64,000 bases of DNA from Paenibacillus mangrovi (GTDB lineage: Bacteria > Bacillota > Bacilli > Paenibacillales > Paenibacillaceae), in the NCBI RefSeq assembly GCF_022898935.1, contig NZ_JALIRP010000012.1:62001-126000 (forward strand). Direction: 5' to 3'. Positions within the stretch are counted from its first letter, which is position 1; each line of letters starts with the position of its first letter. Position numbers and translations under genes: made by a program. Below are positions 7,963-15,610 of this stretch, one piece after another. A model generated the notes under the pieces. It ran no database searches, was not told the DNA's origin, and saw only the letters and a list, made by a program, of their open reading frames with translations.

Positions 7963-8586
7963 TCACATGGAATGCATTTCATGACCGGAGGATGGCGGCT
8001 CCTCTGCGAAAGGACTGTGTCCCAGCCAGGCGGCGACGCACAAGATGACGACGGGAAGAACAATATATATCATCCAAAAGGAAGTTCGTACAGGTGCTGT
8101 TGGCAGAAAGTTCTTGGTTTCCTTCACTGCACTCACAGGCACAGGCTGGGCCGGTTCCCCCTCCCGATGCTTGCGGTCATGGATCAGGTAGATCACCAGC
8201 GCGGTTACCGCGATAAACATCGCGTCCATCATGAACAGCATGACATCCCATTGCCGCTTTGGAATCATCTCCCCTAGCATCGCTCCATGAACACCGCCCA
8301 TGATGCCTCCGCCAATCCCCTCCACAACAGCCAGCAGGCCGAGGGGGCTACCGACCAGGAAGCCGATCAGGAAGCAAAAAAGGATTGAAATCCCGGTGGA
8401 TACGACCAGATTCTGGGCAAACAGCATGCCCAAGATGACGCCAATCGTCAAATTCGACATCAGCCCAGTTGTCATTGCGACCACTGTACCTGTCATGTTC
8501 GTCAAAATGTGACGGTTCAGCTGAACGTACATGATGCATAACACCGTATAAATGAAGACAATCAATATACTCATATTTAACAGCAT
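7963..8586 (-). CDS. Multi-pass membrane protein of unknown function
   Basis: A 207-aa protein with about five hydrophobic segments, the central ones rich in Gly and Met (LAVVEGIGGGIMGGVHGAML). Between the last two is a polar loop (HDRKHREGEPAQPVPVSA), and the tail is His/Met-rich (GHEMHSM), which could bind metal. I do not recognise the family. ATG 8586 is preferred because GGGGG lies 7 nt upstream; GTG 8604 is an alternative but would place that sequence inside the gene. No operon partner: the next gene upstream ends in its own terminator. Confidence 0.6.
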   Translation of the reverse strand: MLLNMSILIVFIYTVLCIMYVQLNRHILTNMTGTVVAMTTGLMSNLTIGVILGMLFAQNLVVSTGISILFCFLIGFLVGSPLGLLAVVEGIGGGIMGGVHGAMLGEMIPKRQWDVMLFMMDAMFIAVTALVIYLIHDRKHREGEPAQPVPVSAVKETKNFLPTAPVRTSFWMIYIVLPVVILCVAAWLGHSPFAEEPPSSGHEMHSM

Positions 8587-8724
8587 ACCCATGCCCCCTT
8601 TCACCCGGGTGCTGCAGTATATACGCCAAGAACGCTGTCCGTGACCTACCGCTGCAGCTGCGGCACTGTTTCCTTCCGCTCTATGAAGCTTATTCAGCCG
8701 AAGTTATCTTTATGCTGATAACAT

Positions 8725-8771
8725 AAAAGCACAAAAGGAGAGCACCGCTTCTTCGTGCGGAAACTCTCCTT
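8725..8771 (-). terminator. Terminator of the YdeI-like gene
   Basis: Arms AAGGAGAG (8735-8742) and CTCTCCTT (8764-8771) enclose an inner CACCGC/GTGCGG stem; a T-rich tract follows on the minus strand. Confidence 0.7.
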
Positions 8772-8787
8772 CGGAATCTGCCCTTGA

Positions 8788-9378
8788 TTACGGATAGATT
8801 TTCTCGCCGTTCTCCAGCATACGGATAAACTCGTTTACCTTTTTCATACGCGTCTCGGCCTTTTTTGCATTCTTGATCCGGAACGCGATCGCATACTTAT
8901 TTTGACTGTTCAAGGTATCATAAAATGCTTTGGCCTTCGGATTCTCGGCAAAAGCGGCCTCCAGATCCTCCGGCAGCGTGCTGCGACTTTGCGGTTCATA
9001 CGCCTGCTCCCAGCGACCATTATTCTTGGCGGTCTCGACTGCCAGAAGTCCCGCGGGCTTCATTCGGCCTTCCTCCGTTAACCGCTGAACTTTATCCCGA
9101 TTCACCTGCGACCAGATGCTGTTTTTCCCCCGAGGCCCAAAACGCTGAATCCAGCTCTCCTCATCCAGGGCTTCCTTGCGGCTATCAATCCATCCGTAAC
9201 AAAGGGCGCTGTCCAGCGCTTCGGCATAATTCACGGAAGCAAATCCCGCATTCTTCTTGGCAATCTGCAGCCTGACTCCCTTCGACAGATCATGATTCTG
9301 CCCCAGCCAAGCCTCCCATTCCTGCTGATTCTCGCATAATAGCAGTGGCCAATCCGCTTGTCCATCGGTCTTCTTCAT
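8788..9378 (-). CDS. YdeI/OmpD-associated family protein
   Basis: A 196-aa cytosolic protein. The family signature LCYGWIDSRKEALDEESW and RFGPRGKNSIWSQVN is clear, followed by a helical tail (YDTLNSQNKYAIAFRIKNAK and KKAETRMKKVNEFIRML). Members are often annotated as bacteriocin-protection or OmpD-associated proteins, but the molecular role is not established. ATG 9378 is preferred, nine bases after GGGAGG; the in-frame TTG 9384 is too close to that site. Single-gene unit ending in its own terminator. Confidence 0.85.
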   Translation of the reverse strand: MKKTDGQADWPLLLCENQQEWEAWLGQNHDLSKGVRLQIAKKNAGFASVNYAEALDSALCYGWIDSRKEALDEESWIQRFGPRGKNSIWSQVNRDKVQRLTEEGRMKPAGLLAVETAKNNGRWEQAYEPQSRSTLPEDLEAAFAENPKAKAFYDTLNSQNKYAIAFRIKNAKKAETRMKKVNEFIRMLENGEKIYP

Positions 9379-9502
9379 TATCAACCGCCTCCCGTCTCTG
9401 CTTACAGTTCTATCTATTTCCGCTTCTATTCATACTTGTTAGATTACCATTTTAATCCATAGACTTGATCACCTTCAAGATTAACTCTAATTACAATAAG
9501 CA

Positions 9503-9550
9503 AAAAGAGAGTCTGCCACCTGCACACGATCCGGCAAGTAGGACTCCCTA
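9503..9550 (-). terminator. Probable terminator of the methyltransferase gene
   Basis: Imperfect stem: outer GAGTC/GACTC and inner TGCC/GGCA with an internal loop (9509-9546), then CTTTTTG on the minus strand. Confidence 0.45.
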
Positions 9551-9579
9551 TAGCGATTCGACACATATATGTTTACAAT

Positions 9580-10149
9580 CTATTTTTCAAAAACGATGCT
9601 GTAGTATGCTTCCGTCCACGGCTGCCGGCTCAGTACTTTAAATCCCATGCCCTCCAGAATGCCCGCCATATCAGCAGAGGCAATCCGGTGGTTCAGCGGC
9701 GGACCGCTTTCGGTTTCAACACGCTCCCATTCGATACAAAGTGCACGGCCGCCTTGCCTCAAAACGCGCCGGATTTCCCGGAGCCCTTGCTCCAGCGGGT
9801 CCACTTCATGAAGCACCATGGAACAAATAACTGCATCTACTTTCGCATCCTCCATCGGGATTTGCTCCGCTTCGCCCTGTATGATCTCAATCCGGCCGGA
9901 TGTCCGCTCCGGCATGCGACTCTTTAGATGCTCCAGCATTTCGGGCTGGGCGTCCAGCGCATATACGGTACCACGGGTTCTCTCCGCAGCCGGAAACGTA
10001 AAATAGCCCCCGCCCGCTCCTACATCGAGAATATCTTCACTGCCTGTCAAATCGAGCAAATCCAGAAGCTGCTCTGGCGGAAGTTTTTTTCTGCGCTCGG
10101 GGTTATCGAGCCTAGCAATCCGCGCCGGGTCAAAACGTTTATCGTTCAT
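9580..10149 (-). CDS. Class I SAM-dependent methyltransferase
   Basis: A 189-aa cytosolic methyltransferase of the Ubie/MerR-associated type. Motif I is DILDVGAGGGYFTFPAAE (about residues 40-57), the acidic end of strand 2 is YALDAQPEML, and motif IV is DAVICSMVLHEVDP. The substrate cannot be told from sequence. The N-terminus (NDKRFDPARIARLDNPERRK) is typical of a small Firmicutes family. Start ATG 10149 with AAGGAGG upstream; the longer frame to 10182 has no ribosome binding site. A 46-aa zinc-ribbon ORF lies 79 nt upstream on the same strand and may be co-transcribed. Confidence 0.85.
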   Translation of the reverse strand: MNDKRFDPARIARLDNPERRKKLPPEQLLDLLDLTGSEDILDVGAGGGYFTFPAAERTRGTVYALDAQPEMLEHLKSRMPERTSGRIEIIQGEAEQIPMEDAKVDAVICSMVLHEVDPLEQGLREIRRVLRQGGRALCIEWERVETESGPPLNHRIASADMAGILEGMGFKVLSRQPWTEAYYSIVFEK

Positions 10150-10228
10150 CGTTTTCTTCCTCCTTATCGGTATAAGCTGCATGACGATTTTTTACGGCTG
10201 TAGTCTCGGCTAAAATGGTATCAACCGG

Positions 10229-10369
10229 TTATGACATGGAATCCTGATGCTGCTCCTGGCAATCAAAGCATTCAAGCGTCTGATCTTCCTGCACCGTTCC
10301 GTTCAGAAACCCATTCTCGCAGTAGATCGCTTTGCCGCAGCTGTGGCAATATCCGACAAGCTCCTGCAT
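10229..10369 (-). CDS. 46-aa zinc-ribbon microprotein
   Basis: Short ORF starting MQELVGYCHSCGKAIYCENG. It carries three Cys motifs (CHSC, a lone C nine residues later, CFDC) and an acidic Gln-rich tail, so one structural zinc site is plausible. Translation is supported by GGAGG eight bases before ATG 10369. It sits between the SDR terminator and the methyltransferase gene and reads toward the latter. Family not recognised; possibly a regulator or chaperone-like peptide. Confidence 0.6.
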   Translation of the reverse strand: MQELVGYCHSCGKAIYCENGFLNGTVQEDQTLECFDCQEQHQDSMS

Positions 10370-10439
10370 AGCGCATGCCTCCTGTCTTTTTTAAGATATC
10401 AGAAAGTATAAACTTCAAGAAACACATCCTGATATCGCA

Positions 10440-10462
10440 AGAAAAACTTCCGCTAAAGGCGG
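10440..10462 (-). terminator. Terminator downstream of the SDR gene
   Basis: CCGC/GCGG hairpin (10450-10462) followed on the minus strand by TTTTTC. The 190-nt gap between it and the SDR stop holds no ORF I can support. Confidence 0.5.
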
Positions 10463-10653
10463 TCTGTCTTCTGTGAGAGTACGTCGATAGGCGTTTTTCT
10501 TATCCACAAAGGTAACTGCAGTGATATCCTACCATACCATGATACTTAATTGTAACTGAACTTTCGCCGTTTGAACCTGATCGGAAGAGTGATAAGAATA
10601 TCTTGTTGTAAAATTCACCAATGGGTACGGTGAGTTGTAAAAAATATGATTAT

Positions 10654-11397
10654 CTATTGCATGGACTGCCCGGCATCCACCGTGATGATCTGCCCGGTCA
10701 GAGCCTCCTGCTCCAGCACGGTGCAGATCATATGGGCAATATCCGCAGGTAATGCGGTCTTACCCAGCAAAAGACTACCCGCAAGCTGCTCCATCTGCTG
10801 CTCCCGGCCTTCCCACCATCTCGTCAGCACCGCTCCAGGGGCAACGAAGTTGACACGGATATAGGGCGAGAGTGATTTTGCCAGGGAACGGGTAAGTCCA
10901 TGGACTGCGGCCTTGGAGACTGCATAAGGCAGCGACGAGCCTGATCCAGTGATTCCGGCAATACTCCCTACGTTAACGATCACTCCCTGTTTCTGTTTCT
11001 TCATAAAAGGTGCAACGGCCCTTGCGCAGTAAAACATGCCTTTGACATTAATCTGGAACAGCTCATCCCAAGCCTCCTCCGTCACGGCATCGAGATCATC
11101 CATCGGAATATGGCGGGTTACACTGGCATTGTTGACCAGCAGATCAATGGCTCCCCATTCGCGTGCAAGGGTATCAACCATAGCCAGTACCTCTTCCTCA
11201 CGGGATACATCAGCCTGAATGGCAAGCGCGTGTCCTCCCTGATCTTGAATCATCCGTACCGTTTCTTCGGCTTCATTCACCGACTTTGAATAATTAACGG
11301 CCACCACGGCCCCGCGATCCGCCAGCGCCAGCGATACCGCCCGGCCTATGCCTGTTCCTCCACCCGTTACCAGCACTTTCTTATCCCGCAATTCCAT
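10654..11397 (-). CDS. Short-chain dehydrogenase/reductase (FabG-like)
   Basis: A 247-aa classical SDR. NAD(P)-binding TGGGTGIGRAVS, NNAS, and the catalytic SIAGITGSGSSLPYAVSKAA (Ser, Tyr, Lys) are intact, ending in TGQIITVDAGQSM. Residue N40 with YSKS after strand 2 suggests NADPH preference, a weak inference. ATG 11397 is chosen with AGGAG upstream. It follows a tautomerase-like gene by 54 nt on the same strand, so the pair is probably one transcript, divergent from and perhaps controlled by the LysR regulator at 11957. The substrate is unknown. Confidence 0.85.
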   Translation of the reverse strand: MELRDKKVLVTGGGTGIGRAVSLALADRGAVVAVNYSKSVNEAEETVRMIQDQGGHALAIQADVSREEEVLAMVDTLAREWGAIDLLVNNASVTRHIPMDDLDAVTEEAWDELFQINVKGMFYCARAVAPFMKKQKQGVIVNVGSIAGITGSGSSLPYAVSKAAVHGLTRSLAKSLSPYIRVNFVAPGAVLTRWWEGREQQMEQLAGSLLLGKTALPADIAHMICTVLEQEALTGQIITVDAGQSMQ

Positions 11398-11451
11398 CTG
11401 AAAATCGTCTCCTTTTCTCATATCAAATTTGGAAAAAGCTTGTCCATAAGC

Positions 11452-11841
11452 TCACTCTTCCACAGCAAACTGGGCAATTCCGTTGCCAAACGACCAGTTT
11501 TCCCCCGTATTTTCAGTCAAAACAATCATGACATCCTCGGGCCTGACACCTGCATTCTCTTGAAGCAGCTCCGTGATCCGGGCATATAACGCCTGCTTTC
11601 TTCGGGGGGTACGTCCTTGCTTCATGGTGATTTGAATAAAAATTTGCTGATCCGATCTTGCGATGTTCATGTACTGCCTATCATATAAAAGCTCTCCCGG
11701 CGCATGAGTGGAGATCGCTTGAAAATAATCGTCCTCCGGCACATCGATGGTCTCCACCATGGCTAGGTGAATGGAACGGCTGAGCACGGACAGCTCTTCT
11801 TTCGATCTTCCTTCATGCAGATCTATACGTACAAATGGCAT
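11452..11841 (-). CDS. Tautomerase-family protein
   Basis: A 129-aa protein of the 4-oxalocrotonate tautomerase superfamily (Tautomerase_2-like, longer than the 62-aa canonical form). After removal of Met the N-terminus is PFVRIDLHEGRS, giving the catalytic Pro-1 typical of the family. Other supporting segments are the EGRSKEEL helix and KQGRTPRRKQALYARITELL in the second half, with the ending ENWSFGNGIAQF. GGGAGG precedes ATG 11841. It heads a two-gene unit with an SDR and is divergent from a LysR gene, which suggests catabolism or detoxification of a small keto or unsaturated acid; the substrate is not known. Confidence 0.82.
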   Translation of the reverse strand: MPFVRIDLHEGRSKEELSVLSRSIHLAMVETIDVPEDDYFQAISTHAPGELLYDRQYMNIARSDQQIFIQITMKQGRTPRRKQALYARITELLQENAGVRPEDVMIVLTENTGENWSFGNGIAQFAVEE

Positions 11842-11905
11842 CGTCTTGCGCCTCCCTTTTCTTCAACGACAATGCTATTGTATAGGATCGCTATGTATCT
11901 GTATA

Positions 11906-11933
11906 ATTGAATTAACCGAATTATAAATTCAAT
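11906..11933. promoter_or_regulatory. Candidate LysR-type operator
   Basis: Inverted repeat ATTGAATT (11906-11913) and AATTCAAT (11926-11933), spacer 12, in the gap between the LysR and tautomerase genes. The T-N11-A core and position match usual LTTR autoregulatory sites. Confidence 0.5.
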
Positions 11934-11956
11934 TTTATTGAACTATAGGAGGAGAC

Positions 11957-12853
11957 ATGGATCTTAAAGCGGTCAAAACCTTTCATCGGATCGTCGCCCT
12001 CGGAGGCTTCAACCGGGCAGCGGAGGAGCTAAATTACGCCCAATCCACGGTCACCATGCAGATACAAAAGCTTGAAGCCGATCTTGGCTTGCGTCTCATT
12101 GAGCGGGGAAAAACCTTTGAATTAACGCAGGCCGGCCGTCTATTTCTTGAGCAAAGCGCACATATCGTCAGGGATATCGAGCAGCTTCAGGATACGATGA
12201 CAGAGCTTGTCGCTGGTGAAGCGGGGCATATTAGGCTTGGGGTTGTGGAACCCATCGCGAGCTACCGGATGCCTGACATTATAGCTGGATTCTTGCGTGA
12301 TTCCCCCCATATCCGCGTATCCATCAGCATTGCGAGTTCCACCGTATTAAGCCAACAGCTTCAGCAAGGCGAGCTTGATCTGGCCATCTGCTCCCCGCCG
12401 CTGCTCGGAACGGGATTGTATTTTGAACCGATGCTTACGGAGCATTTTGTCGTGCTGCTGCCTGAGCAGCATCCTTTAACCCAGAAAGCGATCATTTCCG
12501 TTCAGGACCTGCGGAGTCACCGGCTGCTAATCACGTCCTCCGATTGTCCATACCGCCGCAAGCTGGAGATGATTCTGCAGGAGCCGGGCGGATCTCCGCT
12601 CGATACCTTAGAGATCGGCAGCATGTCCGCATTGAAATTCTATGTCCAGAGTGGAATCGGCGCAGCTCTCGTACCCGTTTCGGTGCTTCAGCCTGAACCG
12701 GAGGGTACCGTAATCCGGCCACTTCAAGGCAGCGAGGTCGACATGACCTGCGGTTTATTGTGCAGAGAGCCCGATTATCCGCCGCGGCTGGCTGCAGGCA
12801 AGCTGTATGAAACTTTGAAAAAGAATCTGCCGGACAATTATTTAATCTCATGA
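11957..12853 (+). CDS. LysR-family transcriptional regulator
   Basis: A 298-aa LTTR. The N-terminal winged helix is clear (LKAVKTFHRIVALGGFNRAA, EELNYAQSTVTMQIQKLEAD), followed by a linker helix and a periplasmic-binding-like effector domain (about residues 90-290; GHIRLGVVEPIASYRMP, ELDLAICSPP, GIGAALVPVSVL). AGGAGG lies 4 nt before ATG 11957. It is divergent from the tautomerase-SDR pair, the classic arrangement for a LysR regulator and its target. Its 3' end overlaps the convergent MocR gene by 16 nt. Confidence 0.9.
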   Translation: MDLKAVKTFHRIVALGGFNRAAEELNYAQSTVTMQIQKLEADLGLRLIERGKTFELTQAGRLFLEQSAHIVRDIEQLQDTMTELVAGEAGHIRLGVVEPIASYRMPDIIAGFLRDSPHIRVSISIASSTVLSQQLQQGELDLAICSPPLLGTGLYFEPMLTEHFVVLLPEQHPLTQKAIISVQDLRSHRLLITSSDCPYRRKLEMILQEPGGSPLDTLEIGSMSALKFYVQSGIGAALVPVSVLQPEPEGTVIRPLQGSEVDMTCGLLCREPDYPPRLAAGKLYETLKKNLPDNYLIS

Positions 12854-14178
12854 ATGACTTTCTCGATGCCTTCGCGGATGTCCGGCTCTTTCACACTGGA
12901 AACCGACAATCGCAGAATATGATCCCTCTCGAAATTCGGTAGATAGCAGGTGTCTGCGGTGCCCACCCGGATCCGTTTTTTTTCCAGACGCTTGATAACA
13001 AGGCCTACATTGACGCCAAGATCCAGTTTTAAAAAAGTATGCATGCCCAGCTGGCTAGGGGTCTGATAAACAAAAGGTTTCGGCGCTCCGACATCTTTAT
13101 TTTTGATGATGCATTCATGCAGCAGGGCAGATCTCTTGCCATAACAGGCACGCAGCTTTTTGCGGTGGCGCTCGAACATGCCGCTTTTCAAGTACAGCTC
13201 CAGCGCTGCCTGAGACAGCATCGAGCTGTCGATGTCCAGCAGCCTTTTATACTGAAGAAACGACTCCCGCAGCGCATCCGGCATGACCGCAGCCCCGATC
13301 CGCAGGCCTGGAAAAATAATTTTCGAATAGCTTTTTAGGTAAATCACGTGGCCGGAACGGTCATAAGCATAGATCGGATCTTCCTTTGCATCCTGCTCCA
13401 GATCAGCCATGTAATCATCTTCCACAATGTACACATCATATTTTTCCGCAAGCAAGGCGATGGCCTTTTTCTGAGAACGGTCCAACGAAGTGCCTAATGG
13501 ATTATGAAACCTGGGTACCGTGTAGAACCACTTGATCTCCCCGGTTTTGAACTTCCGCTCCAGCTCCTCCAGATCGATTCCTTCTGCCGTGCGGCGGATT
13601 CCTTCCGCCTCAATGCCGTACACCTTCATAAGGTCGACTAATAGATGGTACCCCGGCTGCTCCATCAGCACGCGGCGCCCTCCGTTCGGGAAGGGAATCT
13701 GCGCCAGTACGGTAAGGGCCTGCTGCACCCCTGAAGTAATAAAAATTTGCCGGGTATCGGCGAAAACCTGATATGAGGCAAAATGCCGCTGCATCTCGCG
13801 GATGAGTGTCGGAAGCCCTTGCGGCGTTCCATAGATAAACAGGTCGTTGCGATACATATCGATCGCTTTATTGATGCAGTGCTGGAAATCCAGGTACGGG
13901 AAAATATCCGGATCGGGCGCGGTTACGGTGAAATCGATCCAGTGCGGCCCCTCTTCCTTTCGTTTCGCGGTCCTCTTCATGACGTAATAGCCGCTCTTCG
14001 GCGAAGCGTAGATCAGATGCTTTTCCTTCAGCTCCTCCAGCGCGCGAATGACGGTGCTTTTGCTGCAGTTATACCGGGCCGCCAAGTCCCGGATGGAAGG
14101 CAGCTTGTCGCCCTCCCGGCAGCTGTCGCCAGTGATCTGCGCTTCTAAATCATTGATGATATCATCGTACTTAAACAT
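12838..14178 (-). CDS. MocR-family (GntR/aminotransferase-like) regulator
   Basis: A 446-aa fusion of a GntR winged helix (about residues 1-75: DKLPSIRDLAARYNCSKSTV, IRALEELKEKHLIYASPKSG) and a class I aminotransferase fold. The PLP-binding lysine is in YLKSYSKIIFPGLRIG, and IVEDDYMADL supplies the PLP-nitrogen Asp. Such proteins sense PLP adducts of amines or amino acids rather than catalyse. ATG 14178 follows GGGAGG by 11 nt. It is divergent from an EamA exporter at 14350, its likely target. Its promoter has an extended -10 (TGCTACAAT) followed at once by a perfect 16-bp palindrome, suggesting autorepression. Confidence 0.9.
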   Translation of the reverse strand: MFKYDDIINDLEAQITGDSCREGDKLPSIRDLAARYNCSKSTVIRALEELKEKHLIYASPKSGYYVMKRTAKRKEEGPHWIDFTVTAPDPDIFPYLDFQHCINKAIDMYRNDLFIYGTPQGLPTLIREMQRHFASYQVFADTRQIFITSGVQQALTVLAQIPFPNGGRRVLMEQPGYHLLVDLMKVYGIEAEGIRRTAEGIDLEELERKFKTGEIKWFYTVPRFHNPLGTSLDRSQKKAIALLAEKYDVYIVEDDYMADLEQDAKEDPIYAYDRSGHVIYLKSYSKIIFPGLRIGAAVMPDALRESFLQYKRLLDIDSSMLSQAALELYLKSGMFERHRKKLRACYGKRSALLHECIIKNKDVGAPKPFVYQTPSQLGMHTFLKLDLGVNVGLVIKRLEKKRIRVGTADTCYLPNFERDHILRLSVSSVKEPDIREGIEKVIHEIK

Positions 14179-14204
14179 GCCTCTTTCCGCCTCCCGCCAA
14201 CTCA

Positions 14205-14220
14205 TCTGTACCGGTACAGA
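14205..14220. promoter_or_regulatory. 16-bp palindrome at the mocR start region
   Basis: Perfect palindrome TCTGTACCGGTACAGA. It lies just downstream of the minus-strand extended -10 TGCTACAAT, where a bound repressor would block the mocR promoter. It shares the ACCGGT core with the palindrome at 14305-14318. Confidence 0.6.
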
Positions 14221-14304
14221 TTGCAATTCCTTTTATTGTAGCACAGCCGCATCCGGCTTAGAATGAAGAAAACGCCGCTCGATGCAGAGCAATTTTTTTA
14301 AAAA

Positions 14305-14318
14305 AAGGACCGGTCCTT
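14305..14318. promoter_or_regulatory. 14-bp palindrome upstream of the EamA exporter
   Basis: Perfect palindrome AAGGACCGGTCCTT, 31 nt before the EamA start codon and sharing ACCGGT with the mocR palindrome. The pair may be bound by the MocR protein or one by another regulator. Confidence 0.5.
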
Positions 14319-14349
14319 CCACAGCGCGCAAACTTAGGGAGGTCATTCT

Positions 14350-15276
14350 ATGAAATTTACACTACAGCAAAAAGCCGTTACGGCTGCCATTATCAATGCG
14401 ATCATCGTCGGCTTTTCACCGATATTCGTTAAACAGTCGCTAAGCTATGCCGATCCGCTGGATTCCCTGGCTCACCGCTTCACGATTTCGTTTCTTGTAG
14501 CTACCTTGCTCGCTTTTCCGGGATGGAAACAGTTGAAGGCGATGCGAAAAGAATGGTTCACCGTCGTTCCGCTGGCGCTGCTCAATCCGTCGCTCTTTTT
14601 TGCCCTGCAGGCATTCGGTCTGCTGCATGCTTCCTCGGCGGTTGCCGGGATCGTGCAGGCCACGGTTCCCATCTTTACGATGATTCTCTCGGCCCTGTTT
14701 CTGAAGGAGCACAGCAGCACGGCTCAGCGGCTCTTCACCCTGCTGTCCGTTGCCGGCATAATATTGGTATTCGTGGTGCCCGGCGTCGACGCTTCGTCCA
14801 CTAGCTTACTAGGTATAACACTGATCCTGCTTTCCGCCCTGTCTCTGGCTGGGTACACCACATTAGCCCGCAAGCTGACACGTACCTTGCGTCCCAAAGA
14901 TCTGACCTATATGATGATTCTTTTTGGATTTGTCGTTTTCAACGTCATTGCTCTGATCAAGCATGGTTACGCGGGAACGCTCGGCTCCTATTTCGTACCG
15001 CTACAAGAGCCTGTGTTTATCGCGGATATGCTCTTTCTCGGTGTATTGTCCTTCCTGGTAACTTCATTTTTGTCAAACTATGCGCTATCGATCCTCGAAG
15101 CTTCGAAGGTGAGCGTATTCGCGGGTTTGTCCACCGTCGTTACCATTGCAGGCGGCGTACTGCTGCTGAATGAGCAGCTGGGCTGGTACCACTGGGTCTG
15201 TGCGGTCATGATTGTGGCGGGCGTCATGGGCGTCAATTTGTCGAAGACCAAAATTCGCTTAAATTCGCGGAAGTAG
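14350..15276 (+). CDS. EamA/DMT-family membrane exporter
   Basis: A 308-aa drug/metabolite transporter with ten predicted membrane helices in two EamA repeats (first ending around ALFLKEHSSTAQRLF, second around GGVLLLNEQLGWYHW). The conserved L.EH/L.EQ helix ends are visible in both halves. The family exports amino acids, nucleotides or drugs; the substrate is unknown. GGGAGG lies seven bases upstream. The divergent MocR gene suggests control by an amino compound. A Lys/Arg-rich tail ends the protein. Confidence 0.85.
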   Translation: MKFTLQQKAVTAAIINAIIVGFSPIFVKQSLSYADPLDSLAHRFTISFLVATLLAFPGWKQLKAMRKEWFTVVPLALLNPSLFFALQAFGLLHASSAVAGIVQATVPIFTMILSALFLKEHSSTAQRLFTLLSVAGIILVFVVPGVDASSTSLLGITLILLSALSLAGYTTLARKLTRTLRPKDLTYMMILFGFVVFNVIALIKHGYAGTLGSYFVPLQEPVFIADMLFLGVLSFLVTSFLSNYALSILEASKVSVFAGLSTVVTIAGGVLLLNEQLGWYHWVCAVMIVAGVMGVNLSKTKIRLNSRK

Positions 15277-15452
15277 CGGGAATTTTAATATTTTCAGAGA
15301 AGCCGAAAATGACGAATCCGACGAAAACTGTCGCTAATTGCAGAACATGTTTACGATTGATTCTTTTGGACTGCGTTGGAAGACTTATACGGCAGTCTCT
15401 TGCTATGCAAAACACATCTGGAAAAATAGTCCTGAAATAATATTTTGTTGCA

Positions 15453-15471
15453 ATTCTACCAGTGGTAGAAT
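15453..15471 (+). promoter_or_regulatory. Operator over an extended -10 for the subtilase gene
   Basis: Inverted repeat ATTCTACCA-G-TGGTAGAAT with 9-bp arms. Its right arm contains TGGTAGAAT, a good extended -10 element, so a protein bound here would control the promoter directly. The regulator is not known. Confidence 0.55.
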
Positions 15472-15491
15472 CTTTGTAATATTTTTTCCTA

Positions 15492-15561
15492 CCTGACGGA
15501 GGAAGGACAAAAATAAATAGAGAGGAGAAAAAAATCTCACAATCCTCCATTCTCCATCAGG
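15492..15561 (+). other. Structured 5' leader of the subtilase mRNA
   Basis: Complementary segments CCTGA (15492-15496) with TCAGG (15557-15561), and GGAGGA (15498-15503) with TCCTCC (15543-15548), can fold into one long stem enclosing an A-rich loop. No known riboswitch was recognised; it may stabilise the mRNA. The rest of 15277-15450 shows nothing I can name. Confidence 0.4.
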
Positions 15562-15610
15562 TTTCGAGAGAATAGTCTATTCAATTATATTTCAATAGGG
15601 AGGGGTATAT

